Shown piece after piece: positions 1 through 10,400 of a stretch of DNA of 64,000 bases. Position numbers and translations under genes: made by a program. This stretch comes from DATAOG01 sp963757395 (GTDB lineage Bacteria; Pseudomonadota; Alphaproteobacteria; Geminicoccales; Geminicoccaceae). The first letter of the stretch is position 1; the number at the start of each line of letters is the position of its first letter. The notes under the pieces are model-generated. The model saw only the letters and a program-made list of their open reading frames with translations, did no database searches and was not told the DNA's origin. Where the stretch lies: positions 806,001-870,000 of the forward strand of contig CAVWRK010000003.1 in assembly GCA_963757395.1 (NCBI GenBank), given 5' to 3'.

Positions 1-2
1 AG

Positions 3-383
3 ATGTACGAGCAGGCCCGGCGTGTCCTGAAGCCGGGAGGGATTTTCGCGGTCTATGACGTGCTCCAGGGCGAGGGTGGTGAGGTCAGGTTCCCGGTGCC
101 CTGGGCGCGCGAGCCTTCGATCAGCCATCTGGCAACGCCCGACGAGATGCGCTCGCTCCTGCTCGACGCCGGTTTTCAAATCCTGAATGCGCATGATTCG
201 ACCGACGAGAGCCAGCGCTGGTTCGCAGCGATGGCCGATCGCATCGCGCAATCGGGGCCGCCCGCGGTGACATTCCAAGTCGTTCTTGGTGGCGATTTTG
301 CCGAGATGGCGCGCAACCAGGTCCGCAATCTGACCGAACGGCGGATCAGGACCGTCAGCTACATTTGCGCGGCTCGAGGATGA
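3..383 (+). CDS. Class I SAM-dependent methyltransferase, C-terminal part
   Basis: Only the end of this gene lies in the window; the reading frame is open at the left edge, so the true start is upstream. The visible 126 residues hold the KPGGIFAVYDVL stretch typical of the strand after the SAM-binding core of UbiE/Methyltransf_11 enzymes, followed by the usual C-terminal helix-strand region ending in YICAARG. The SAM-binding glycine motif and substrate-defining N-terminus are outside the window, so the substrate cannot be named. Its stop codon overlaps the decayed antitoxin that follows. Confidence 0.75.
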   Translation: MYEQARRVLKPGGIFAVYDVLQGEGGEVRFPVPWAREPSISHLATPDEMRSLLLDAGFQILNAHDSTDESQRWFAAMADRIAQSGPPAVTFQVVLGGDFAEMARNQVRNLTERRIRTVSYICAARG

Positions 384-650
384 CAACGGTCTACTGGCCG
401 CCCCCGCCGCCGTCTATGAGCTGGATCATGCGGGTGCCGATCGCGGTCGCCAGGCCCTGCACGCCGGCCAGAACCCGATCCGGGTCTGCTGCGACTTCCG
501 TCGCCTGACCCGGGAGCAGGTGGCCCAGGCGGCAGGGGTGCGTCGCGTCTAGGTCGCGCAGCTGGAGAGAGCGGCAGGCGGCGCGGGTCGACCAAGGTTC
601 TGGCGCGCTTCGCCCGGGCGCTTGGGGAGCCAGTCGGACCTTCGGCCTAC
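376..650 (+). pseudogene. Decayed XRE-type helix-turn-helix antitoxin
   Basis: Reading from 376 gives a stretch with an acidic start, NGLLAAPAAVYELDHAGA, and a helix-turn-helix piece, RRLTREQVAQAAGVRRV, which then meets an in-frame TAG at 550-552. The same family pattern resumes as VAQLE just after the stop and, after a one-base shift between about 553 and 576, as RRGSTKVLARFARALGEP. Together these reproduce the order seen in XRE antitoxins of RelE-type modules (acidic helix, LTxEQxAxxAG, then GSTKxLxxLAxAL). No in-frame start remains and there is no partner toxin, so this is a relic. It sits directly before an intact vapBC pair. Confidence 0.6.
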
Positions 651-662
651 TCGGCCTACCGG

Positions 663-710
663 TTGCGCATTCGAGACCCACTGTGTATGCTCGTTGCGAT
701 TTCTTACACA
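663..710 (+). promoter_or_regulatory. vapBC promoter with inverted-repeat operator
   Basis: TTGCGC at 663-668 and TATGCT at 686-691, spaced by 17 bases, fit a sigma-70 promoter. TGTGTA (682-687) and TACACA (705-710) form an inverted repeat that starts at the -10 box, the usual place for VapB autoregulation. The vapB GTG follows 13 bases after the second arm. Confidence 0.45.
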
Positions 711-723
711 AAGAGGTCTCGCC

Positions 724-933
724 GTGCGCACCAACATCGAGATCGACGACCAGCTCATGGCGCGGGCCATAGAGTTCAGCGGCCTGCGCACCAAGCGGGC
801 GGTCGTCGAGGCGGGTCTGCGCGCACTCATCGAGAAGCGGGGCCGGGAGCTGCTGCTGGAGGCCGCCGGCAAGTACCCGTGGGAGGGCGATCTCGACCGC
901 ATGCGCGGCCGCCGCCCTCTGGCGCCCAAGTGA
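724..933 (+). CDS. vapB: VapB-type antitoxin
   Basis: A 69-residue protein starting at GTG 724 (VRTNIEIDDQLMARA). The N-terminus is the ribbon-helix-helix DNA-binding module of the VapB antitoxin family (type II TA), with the strand TNIEIDDQL and a helix leading to TKRAVVEAGLRALI. The C-terminal part, with KYPWEGDLDRMR, is the tail that normally lies in the toxin groove. The start was chosen because the coding pattern and the promoter point to it and the frame further upstream shows no family similarity. Its stop overlaps the vapC start by 4 bases, so the pair is translationally coupled. It should neutralise VapC and repress the operon with it. Confidence 0.88.
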   Translation: MRTNIEIDDQLMARAIEFSGLRTKRAVVEAGLRALIEKRGRELLLEAAGKYPWEGDLDRMRGRRPLAPK

Positions 934-1331
934 TCGTTGTCGACAGCTCGGTCTGGATCGACCATCTGCGCGATCGCAAGACCCGGCAGGTGTTTTCGCT
1001 GCGCCGGCTTCTAAGGGGTGAGATGGCCGGTCCGATCCTGGTCGGCGACCTGATCCTGTACGAGGTGCTGGCGGGGCTGCGTTCGGCACAGGCGGCCAGA
1101 GAGATCAGGGAGCGCCTGGAAACGCTGCTTCTGGTCTCGATGGTCGACTTCGATCTCGTCAATCGGGCGGTGGCGCACTACCACGCGCTTCGCCGGCGTG
1201 GAGTCACACCGGGCACCGTCGATATGATCATCGGCACCTACTGCATCGAAATGGGTGCTGAGCTCCTGACCGCCGATCGCGATTTCGCCCCGATGCGGGA
1301 CCACCTCGGCCTGAGGTTGGTTGAGCAATAG
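930..1331 (+). CDS. vapC: VapC-type PIN-domain ribonuclease toxin
   Basis: A 133-residue PIN-domain protein starting at GTG 930 inside the vapB stop (GTGA overlap). The acidic residues expected for the Mg-binding active site of VapC nucleases are visible: D5 in VVDSSVWID, E45 in LYEVL, D98 in GTVDMI and D116/D118 in TADRDF. VapC toxins cleave specific tRNA or rRNA loops and stop translation until VapB binds; the exact RNA target cannot be read from the sequence. The full set of active-site residues suggests a working toxin. Confidence 0.9.
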   Translation: MIVVDSSVWIDHLRDRKTRQVFSLRRLLRGEMAGPILVGDLILYEVLAGLRSAQAAREIRERLETLLLVSMVDFDLVNRAVAHYHALRRRGVTPGTVDMIIGTYCIEMGAELLTADRDFAPMRDHLGLRLVEQ

Positions 1332-1365
1332 CCGGTTCAGGGCACCGGCAGAGATGCTGGAGTGT

Positions 1366-1381
1366 CATCGCCTAGGCGATG
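1366..1381. repeat. Perfect 16-bp palindrome between convergent genes
   Basis: CATCGCCTAGGCGATG reads the same on both strands. It lies in the 79-bp gap between vapC and the minus-strand coiled-coil gene end. There is no T-run, so a classic terminator is not supported. Confidence 0.4.
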
Positions 1382-1410
1382 GCCCTCAAGATCAGGCAAA
1401 GGTCACCAGG

Positions 1411-1767
1411 CTAACCCAGCGAGCCGCTGCGGCTGCTGGCGGGAGCCGCGCCCTCAGGGCCGCCGTCCTTGGGAAAAGCGCAGCTCTGGGCGCTGACCTC
1501 GACGAACCAGCGCTCCCCGGACACGACGCTGAACCGATACTCGCGGCCGTCGACCACCATCCCGTGGTTCAGCGGCAGCACGCCTTCGACGCTCGTGACC
1601 GCGCCGTCCAGGGTGCGAAACTCGAGCCGGACCGGGTAGCTCGGATCGTACCAGGCCTCAGCCAGGCCTTCCGGGTTGCGCGCGGGCTCGGCAGTTCCGC
1701 TCACGGTGATCCGGTCGTCGAACCGGACGAAGCTGACGGGGCCAGTGCTGACCGGCGTGCGCGGCAT
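1411..1767 (-). CDS. C-terminal part of a membrane-anchored coiled-coil protein, out of frame
   Basis: This 118-residue stretch (FRTLDGAVTSVEGVLPLNHG and onward) is not a separate gene. Reading the same frame upstream gives RLAFLIDAAATPASCDGQPL, which joins the end of the coiled-coil reading frame that breaks off after LERVETQLQAGVDP. One surplus base at about 1841-1847 (minus-strand CCCGCTCCC) separates the halves. The combined product would be about 264 residues from ATG 2203: an Arg-rich cytoplasmic start, one membrane segment, a coiled coil and this beta-rich domain. No function is recognised. Confidence 0.6.
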   Translation of the reverse strand: MPRTPVSTGPVSFVRFDDRITVSGTAEPARNPEGLAEAWYDPSYPVRLEFRTLDGAVTSVEGVLPLNHGMVVDGREYRFSVVSGERWFVEVSAQSCAFPKDGGPEGAAPASSRSGSLG

Positions 1768-3076
1768 GAAACGCTTGGTCAGCGGCTGGCCATCGCAGCT
1801 TGCCGGGGTCGCCGCGGCGTCGATCAGGAAGGCGAGCCGGGAGCGGGTCGACGCCGGCCTGAAGCTGCGTCTCGACCCGCTCCAGCAAGCTTGCGAGCTC
1901 GCCCTGGGGCACGTCCATGGCGTAGCGCCGGCGCAGCTCCTGGAGCGCCCGGTCGGCCTGACTGGAGCGCTGCCTGGTCAGGGCCAGCTGGTCGCGGAGG
2001 TCCAGATTGCTCTGCTGAACGCGCGTCAGATCGGCCTCGAGCTTCTCGGTGCGCGCCTGATTCGCCGACACCCCGACCTGATAGGCATAGCCCCCGACGA
2101 CGATGACGACGAGCACCGCGAACAGCACCCGAATCAGGCGCCAGTAGAAGAGCCGGCGGCGCCGGCGGCGGGTGTCGCCGAAGGTGGAGTGGCCGAGGCT
2201 CATGACGTCGGTGAGATCACGCCCGGCGGCCACCACGTCTGCGCGGTGTTGCGCCTGCATGAGCTGGAAGATGGCGGCCGCGGTCTCCTCGACCGAGCGC
2301 CTGGTCACGTCGATCACCGGCCAGCCGTGGCGGGCGAACAGGCGCCGGGCGTAGACCAGCTCGGCGCGGACCCGCTCCAACTCGGCATAGTCGGCCTCGA
2401 AGCTCAGCCCGGCGCCGGGCTGGCCCTCGAACTCCAGGCGCAGTTGCCGCAACCGGTTCATCCGGATCTGGACCAGCGGCTCGGGGCTGATGGTCAGACC
2501 CACGACCAGCGGGCGGCTCAGCGACTCGAGCTCGGCCGGCAACGGGCAATCGGGGACTACCGGGATGTTGGCAACCTTGATGCCGCGGTTGGCGAGATAG
2601 ATCGAGGTCGGCGTCTTCGAGGTCCGCGAGACCCCGACCAGCACCACGTCGGCCTCCTCGATCTCCCAGGCGCACTGGCCGTCGTCGTGGCGGAACATGA
2701 AGTTCATCGCGTCGATGCGCGAGAAATAGCCGGCATCCATCGCATGCTGGCGGCCGATCTGCGGCCTTGTCTCGGCCCCGAGCAGGCTGGACAGAGCGCT
2801 GAAGACGCCATCCAGGATCGCAACGCAGGGCGTGTTGAGGACCCGGCAGCCGTCCTGCAGGGCGTGGCGCAGATCGGTCGAGACGAGGGTGAAGATCACG
2901 ACACCCGGCAAGGCTTTGACCATGCTCAATACCTGATCGACCTGCGCGCGGGTGCGCACGAACGACCAGACGTGCTCGACCGGAACCACGCCGTCAAACT
3001 GCGAAACCCCTGCCCGAGCGACCGTGGTCACCGTTTCGCCGGTCGAGTCCGAGACCAGGTGCAGATGCAAGCGCAA
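1658..3076 (-). CDS. ppsR: PEP synthase regulatory kinase/pyrophosphorylase, joined in frame to a membrane coiled-coil segment
   Basis: Residues 1 to about 280 match the bifunctional PPSR family (DUF299), which phosphorylates PEP synthase or pyruvate phosphate dikinase with ADP and removes the phosphate with Pi. Diagnostic segments are HLVSDSTGETV at 5-15, VLVGVSRTSKTPTSIYLANR near 145-165 (P-loop GVSRTSKT) and HGWPVIDVTRRSVEETAAAI near the domain end. The frame then runs without a stop into residue 292 (ATG at 2203): RRRRRRLFYWRLIR, a membrane segment FAVLVVIVVGGYAY and a Gln/Arg-rich coiled coil, before leaving frame at about 1845. Either two genes have lost the stop between them or this is a fusion. 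It is divergent from hemE. Confidence 0.85.
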   Translation of the reverse strand: MRLHLHLVSDSTGETVTTVARAGVSQFDGVVPVEHVWSFVRTRAQVDQVLSMVKALPGVVIFTLVSTDLRHALQDGCRVLNTPCVAILDGVFSALSSLLGAETRPQIGRQHAMDAGYFSRIDAMNFMFRHDDGQCAWEIEEADVVLVGVSRTSKTPTSIYLANRGIKVANIPVVPDCPLPAELESLSRPLVVGLTISPEPLVQIRMNRLRQLRLEFEGQPGAGLSFEADYAELERVRAELVYARRLFARHGWPVIDVTRRSVEETAAAIFQLMQAQHRADVVAAGRDLTDVMSLGHSTFGDTRRRRRRLFYWRLIRVLFAVLVVIVVGGYAYQVGVSANQARTEKLEADLTRVQQSNLDLRDQLALTRQRSSQADRALQELRRRYAMDVPQGELASLLERVETQLQAGVDPLPARLPDRRRGDPGKLRWPAADQAFHAAHAGQHWPRQLRPVRRPDHRERNCRARAQPGRPG

Positions 3077-3465
3077 GGCGTTCTCCCCGCTCCGGCTGTT
3101 GGCAAGCTGGGGACAGAGCCGTCCTTGCCCGATTTATACCTGCGCCCACGCGAGCAATGCCAACCAAAACTTGCTGTGCATCATCTCGTTCCGCCCCGGG
3201 GGTAAGTGCACCAGGCCGGGGGCCAAGCCCGCCGGATGAGAAAGAGTCCCCGCCACTCACAGCTGCCAACCCGGCCTTGTCTTGCTCGCCTCGCAAACGG
3301 CTATCCGCCATTTATCCCTCATTCAGGAAAACCCGGACTGACCAAGCCCTATCGGGGGATAGTTCGGGGAGCAGATCGAAATCCCCACTTTGCGCCCGCC
3401 TACAACAAACACTCTTTCTATAATAAGAATTAAGAATCGGTATGTTGAAGGGGAGAGAAAAGGGG
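3077..3465. other. Intergenic region beside hemE, candidate oriC
   Basis: This is the longest gene-free stretch in the origin-type cluster. It holds three degenerate DnaA-box-like words within about 60 bp: CTATCCGCC (3301-3309), TTATCCCTC (3312-3320) and, on the minus strand, CTATCCCCC (3354-3362). An A/T-rich run follows at 3409-3437 that could unwind. GANTC methylation sites occur at about 3245 and 3434. In Caulobacter and relatives oriC lies next to hemE, so the location fits. None of the boxes matches TTATCCACA fully. The promoters of hemE and ppsR must also be here. Confidence 0.4.
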
Positions 3466-4554
3466 ATGAAGCTGGCCGAGCCGCGAACCAGTAGCCTGGT
3501 GCTGAAAGCGCTTCGCCGCCAGCCGGTGCCGCGGCCACCGGTCTGGCTGATGCGCCAGGCCGGCCGCTATCTGCCGGAATATCGAGCACTGCGGGCGCGG
3601 GCGAAAAGCTTTCTCGATCTCTGCTACACGCCGGACCTCGCGCTCGAGATCACTCTGCAGCCGGTGCGCCGGTTCGAGATGGATGCGGCGATCCTGTTCT
3701 CCGACATTCTGGTGGTCGCGGACGGGCTCGGCTGCCAGGTGACGTTCGTCGAAGGGGTCGGCCCGAAGCTCGAGCCGGTGCGCAGCGCCGCCGCCCTCGA
3801 GCGTCTGCGGCCCGCCGGTGTGGCCGCAAAGCTCGCGCCGGTCTACGCAACGATCCGGGCCCTGAAACGGGCGCTGCCGGCAGAGACGGCGCTGATCGGG
3901 TTTGCGGGTGCGCCCTGGACGGTCGCGGCGTACATGGTCGAAGGCGAGGGCGCCAAGGAGTTCTATACCGCCAGAGCGTTTGCGCGTCGCGAGCCGGAGG
4001 CGTTCGGCGCGCTGATCGAGCTGCTGATCGAGGCCACGATCGAGCATTTGCGGGCGCAGATCGAGGCCGGCGCGGACGTCCTGCAGCTGTTCGACAGTTG
4101 GGCCGGCGTCCTGCCGGAGAACGCGTTTCGGCGCTGGTGCCAGGAGCCGATCGGGCGCATCGTGCGCGCCCTCAAGAGCGAGCATCCCGAGGTGCCGATC
4201 ATCGCCTTTGCCCGTGGTGCGGGTATGCATTTGCAGAGCTTCGCCGCCGCGGTGCCGGTCGACGGCCTGAGCCTGGATACCGCGGTGCCGGTGGCGGCGC
4301 TGCGCCGGGCGCTGCCGGAGCTCTGCCTGCAGGGCAATCTCGATCCGGTCGCCCTGTTGGCCGGCGGTGCCGGCGCGCTCGAGGACGCCGAGCGGATCGT
4401 CGCTGCCCTCGCGAGCGGGCCGTTTATCTTCAATCTCGGGCATGGCGTGCTGCCTGATACGGACCCCGAGGCGGTCGCGGCGTTGGTCGCCCATGTCAAG
4501 TCGCTTCGGCTGCCGGAGGGCCGCGAGGATGGGGCTGATCGCGGTGCCCGTTAG
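3466..4554 (+). CDS. hemE: Uroporphyrinogen III decarboxylase
   Basis: A 362-residue cytoplasmic enzyme that removes four carboxyl groups from uroporphyrinogen III to give coproporphyrinogen III in haem synthesis. The N-terminal signature PPVWLMRQAGRYLPEYR lies near residues 24-40, the substrate-contacting Asp is in ILFSDILV, and the second signature GFAGAPWTVAAYMVEG is near 149-164. The ATG at 3466 is preferred over 3442 because a GGGGAG purine-rich site lies just before it. It is followed by hemJ and rho as in other alphaproteobacteria, though no ferrochelatase gene intervenes. It is divergent from ppsR across the candidate origin. Confidence 0.97.
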   Translation: MKLAEPRTSSLVLKALRRQPVPRPPVWLMRQAGRYLPEYRALRARAKSFLDLCYTPDLALEITLQPVRRFEMDAAILFSDILVVADGLGCQVTFVEGVGPKLEPVRSAAALERLRPAGVAAKLAPVYATIRALKRALPAETALIGFAGAPWTVAAYMVEGEGAKEFYTARAFARREPEAFGALIELLIEATIEHLRAQIEAGADVLQLFDSWAGVLPENAFRRWCQEPIGRIVRALKSEHPEVPIIAFARGAGMHLQSFAAAVPVDGLSLDTAVPVAALRRALPELCLQGNLDPVALLAGGAGALEDAERIVAALASGPFIFNLGHGVLPDTDPEAVAALVAHVKSLRLPEGREDGADRGAR

Positions 4555-4696
4555 AAAGCCGGACCGCGGGTGCGGAAAATCCGGTTGAAGTTGGGCGGAG
4601 ACGTGCTTATCTGGAAATCTAGTGGCCTGCCCATCATTGTGGCCGAGGGCGGCGCGCCGGGCGTAGGGGCGCCCGATCGGTGCTGGTGCTGACGCC

Positions 4697-5128
4697 ATGA
4701 CGGATCTTGCGTTGTGGCTCAAGGCGCTGCACATCATGGCCTTCGCAGCCTGGATGGCGGGCTTGTGGTATCTGCCGCGGCTGTTCGTCTATCACAGCCA
4801 GGTCGCGCCCGGCTCGGAGGCTTCGGAGAAGTACAAGGTGATGGAGCGCCGCTTGTTGCGTGGAATCACCACGCCGGCGATGGTCGCGACGCTCCTGTTC
4901 GGAATCAGCCTCGGCGTCGTTCAGGGGCAGTGGACCGAGGGTTGGTTGCACGTCAAGACCGTCCTGGTCCTGCTGCTGGTGGCGAGCCACGGTGGCATGG
5001 TCCGGTTCGTCAAGGCTTTCGCTGCCGATCGGCGACCGGCGAGCGAGCGCTGGTTTCGTTGGTTTAACGAGGTCCCGACAGTGCTGTTCATCGCCATTGT
5101 GATCTTGGCAGTGTTTCAGCCGTTCTAA
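4697..5128 (+). CDS. hemJ: Protoporphyrinogen IX oxidase, HemJ type
   Basis: A 143-residue inner-membrane protein with four predicted membrane segments. HemJ oxidises protoporphyrinogen IX to protoporphyrin IX, the penultimate haem step, and replaces HemG/HemY in most alphaproteobacteria. The conserved His is in LKALHIMAFAAWMAGLWYLP at the start, and the conserved Lys is in LHVKTVLVLLLV in the third segment. It is 142 bp downstream of hemE and upstream of rho, the usual alphaproteobacterial order. Confidence 0.95.
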   Translation: MTDLALWLKALHIMAFAAWMAGLWYLPRLFVYHSQVAPGSEASEKYKVMERRLLRGITTPAMVATLLFGISLGVVQGQWTEGWLHVKTVLVLLLVASHGGMVRFVKAFAADRRPASERWFRWFNEVPTVLFIAIVILAVFQPF

Positions 5129-5407
5129 GTCGACGACGATGACCGACTGGCTTCGGCCAAGACGGTGAGGCGGCCATGACCCCCGGCTTTAGGTTTGACA
5201 GAGGTGGCTGAATTGGCTAGGTACGGCAGCGGCGCGGATCCGACGCGCAGTCACGATTCCACAATCGACGATCCGAACAGCCGGCGGCGGCGGCCAGCTG
5301 GCCCGCCCGAACATAGGCTCCAGCAGGAGCTCGTCGAGCCTGGCGAGACCGAAATGCTCCAAGAGCCCCCCCCCTCCGTGACCGAGCCCGAAGCCGGGAC
5401 CACCGGC

Positions 5408-6667
<1,260 letters not shown>

Positions 6668-6670
6668 CGG

Positions 6671-7087
6671 CTACGGCGCCGGGCGTCCGCCGAACAGTCT
6701 GCCGAAAAAGCCGGTCTGACGACGTTGCTCGAGGCGGGACAGGCGCTCGTCGAGCGAGCGCAGGACCTGCCCGAGATCGGGCGGCGCGTCGACGGTCGGG
6801 AGCTTGGGGCCGTCGGCAGCCCGCTTGTCGCCGCCTCGGGCCAGCCCGACGATCGCCTCGGCGACCCAGTCGCCGACCGTCATGCCGCGCGCGGCCGCGG
6901 CTCTCAGCGCCATGTCGCGGACCGTGGGCGGCACCCCGCGGACCGTCCAGCGGGCGACCGCCTCGTCGGAGGAGTTGGGCTGGCCGCGGGCGCGCGACGG
7001 GCGGCCGCGGCGCCGGCGGGAGCGGCGGGGCGTCGCCGGTTCGGCGTCGTCTGCCGACCCGGTCGGGCCGGCGAGATCCTCGTTCAT
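6671..7087 (-). CDS. Ribbon-helix-helix-like basic hypothetical protein
   Basis: A 138-residue protein read from ATG 7087 (MNEDLAGPTGSADD). After an Arg-rich segment (RRSRRRRGRPSRARG, about 22-36) comes RWTVRGVPPTVRDMALRAAA and TVGDWVAEAIVGLA, which fits the strand and two helices of a ribbon-helix-helix fold. A short coiled-coil follows (LGQVLRSLDERLSRLEQRRQ), and the tail GFFGRLFGGR is Gly-rich. This suggests a DNA-binding oligomer, but no named family is recognised. It lies just downstream of the quinone oxidoreductase on the same strand and ends 4 bp from the rho stop, convergently. Confidence 0.6.
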   Translation of the reverse strand: MNEDLAGPTGSADDAEPATPRRSRRRRGRPSRARGQPNSSDEAVARWTVRGVPPTVRDMALRAAAARGMTVGDWVAEAIVGLARGGDKRAADGPKLPTVDAPPDLGQVLRSLDERLSRLEQRRQTGFFGRLFGGRPAP

Positions 7088-7106
7088 GGCATGATCGGCG
7101 GCATTC

Positions 7107-8081
7107 CTAGGGCAACAGCACCGTCGAGCCCGTGGTCTTGCGGCCCTCGAGGTCGCGATGGGCCTGGACGGCATCGCGCAGCGGATAGCGCTGGTTGACC
7201 CGGATCTGCACCGCGCCGCTTTTCACCACGTCGAACAGCTCGCTCGCGGCCCGGACCAGGTCGGCGCGCGCCGCGGTGTAGGTGATGAGGCTCGGCCGGG
7301 TCATGAACAGCGAGCCCTTCTGGCCGAGGATCGCGGTGTCGATCGGCGGGATCTTGCCGGACGACTGGCCGAAGCAGACCAGCATGCCGAGCGGCGCCAG
7401 GCAGTCGAGCGAGCGCTGGAAGGTCGCCTGCCCGACCGAGTTGTAGACCACCGGCACACCCTTGCCGCCGGTCAGCTCGCGCACCCGCGCGACCACGTCC
7501 TCCTGATCGTAACGGATCGGATGGTCGCAGCCATGCGCCTTGGCGAGCTCGGCCTTCTCGGCGCTGCCGACCGTGCCGATCACGGTGGCGCCGAGGTGCT
7601 TGGCCCATTGACAGGCGATCAGGCCGACGCCACCGGCCGCGGCGTGGAACAGGATCGTCTGCCCGGGCTCGACCCGGAAGGTGCGGCGCAACAGATAGTG
7701 CGCGGTCATGCCCTTGAGCATCATGGCCGCGGCCTGCTCGTCGGTGATGCCGTCGGGCACCACCACCAGCCGGTCGGCCGGGATCAGACGGCGCTCGGCA
7801 TAGGCGCCCATCGGTCCGGCATAGGCGACCCGCTGTCCGACCTCGACCTCGGTCACGCCATCGCCGACCGCCTCGACCACGCCGGCACCCTCCTGCCCGG
7901 CGATGAACGGCAGACTCGGCGCCGGGTAGAGACCGGAGCGAAAGTAGACGTCGATGAAATTGAGTTCGACGGCCGTCTGCCGGATCAGCGCCTGGCCGGC
8001 GCCCGGGGCGCCGACCTCGGCCTGCTCGAACTTCAGGACCTCGGGTCCGCCCGTCTGATACACCCGCACGACACCGGTCAT
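7107..8081 (-). CDS. NADPH:quinone reductase, zinc-independent MDR family
   Basis: A 324-residue cytoplasmic oxidoreductase of the quinone oxidoreductase (QOR) branch of the medium-chain dehydrogenase family. It has the family opening VYQTGGPEVLKFEQAEVG, the ELNFIDVYFRSGLYP and FIAGQEGAGVV segments, and the NADPH-binding turn AAAGGVGLIACQWAKHLGA. The Cys/His zinc ligands of alcohol dehydrogenases are absent, as expected for QOR. Such enzymes reduce quinones or reactive enones in one-electron or two-electron steps; the substrate here is unknown. It is probably co-transcribed with the downstream ribbon-helix-helix-like gene. Confidence 0.92.
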   Translation of the reverse strand: MTGVVRVYQTGGPEVLKFEQAEVGAPGAGQALIRQTAVELNFIDVYFRSGLYPAPSLPFIAGQEGAGVVEAVGDGVTEVEVGQRVAYAGPMGAYAERRLIPADRLVVVPDGITDEQAAAMMLKGMTAHYLLRRTFRVEPGQTILFHAAAGGVGLIACQWAKHLGATVIGTVGSAEKAELAKAHGCDHPIRYDQEDVVARVRELTGGKGVPVVYNSVGQATFQRSLDCLAPLGMLVCFGQSSGKIPPIDTAILGQKGSLFMTRPSLITYTAARADLVRAASELFDVVKSGAVQIRVNQRYPLRDAVQAHRDLEGRKTTGSTVLLP

Positions 8082-8184
8082 GATCGCCCTCCCACCGCAG
8101 ATGGAATTGTCGGACGCAAGCTACCGCGGCCGGCGCCGATCGCCAAGCGCGGCGGCTGCTAAGACGGCGACGATGTCGGACTTC

Positions 8185-10223
<2,039 letters not shown>

Positions 10224-10400
10224 CCGGACATCCTCTGGTGACCAGCGAGGCGGGACGGCATCGGTCGCGACCTGCCCGAGCCGCCGGTTGGTGGCTTCGT
10301 CCTCCCGATATATAAAGCCGGCCGCGGATTGGCAAAGCGCGCGGCCGGGAAGGCATGAACCTCCGGGCGCGGCGCGCCGGACCGCGCACCGGGACGCGCC

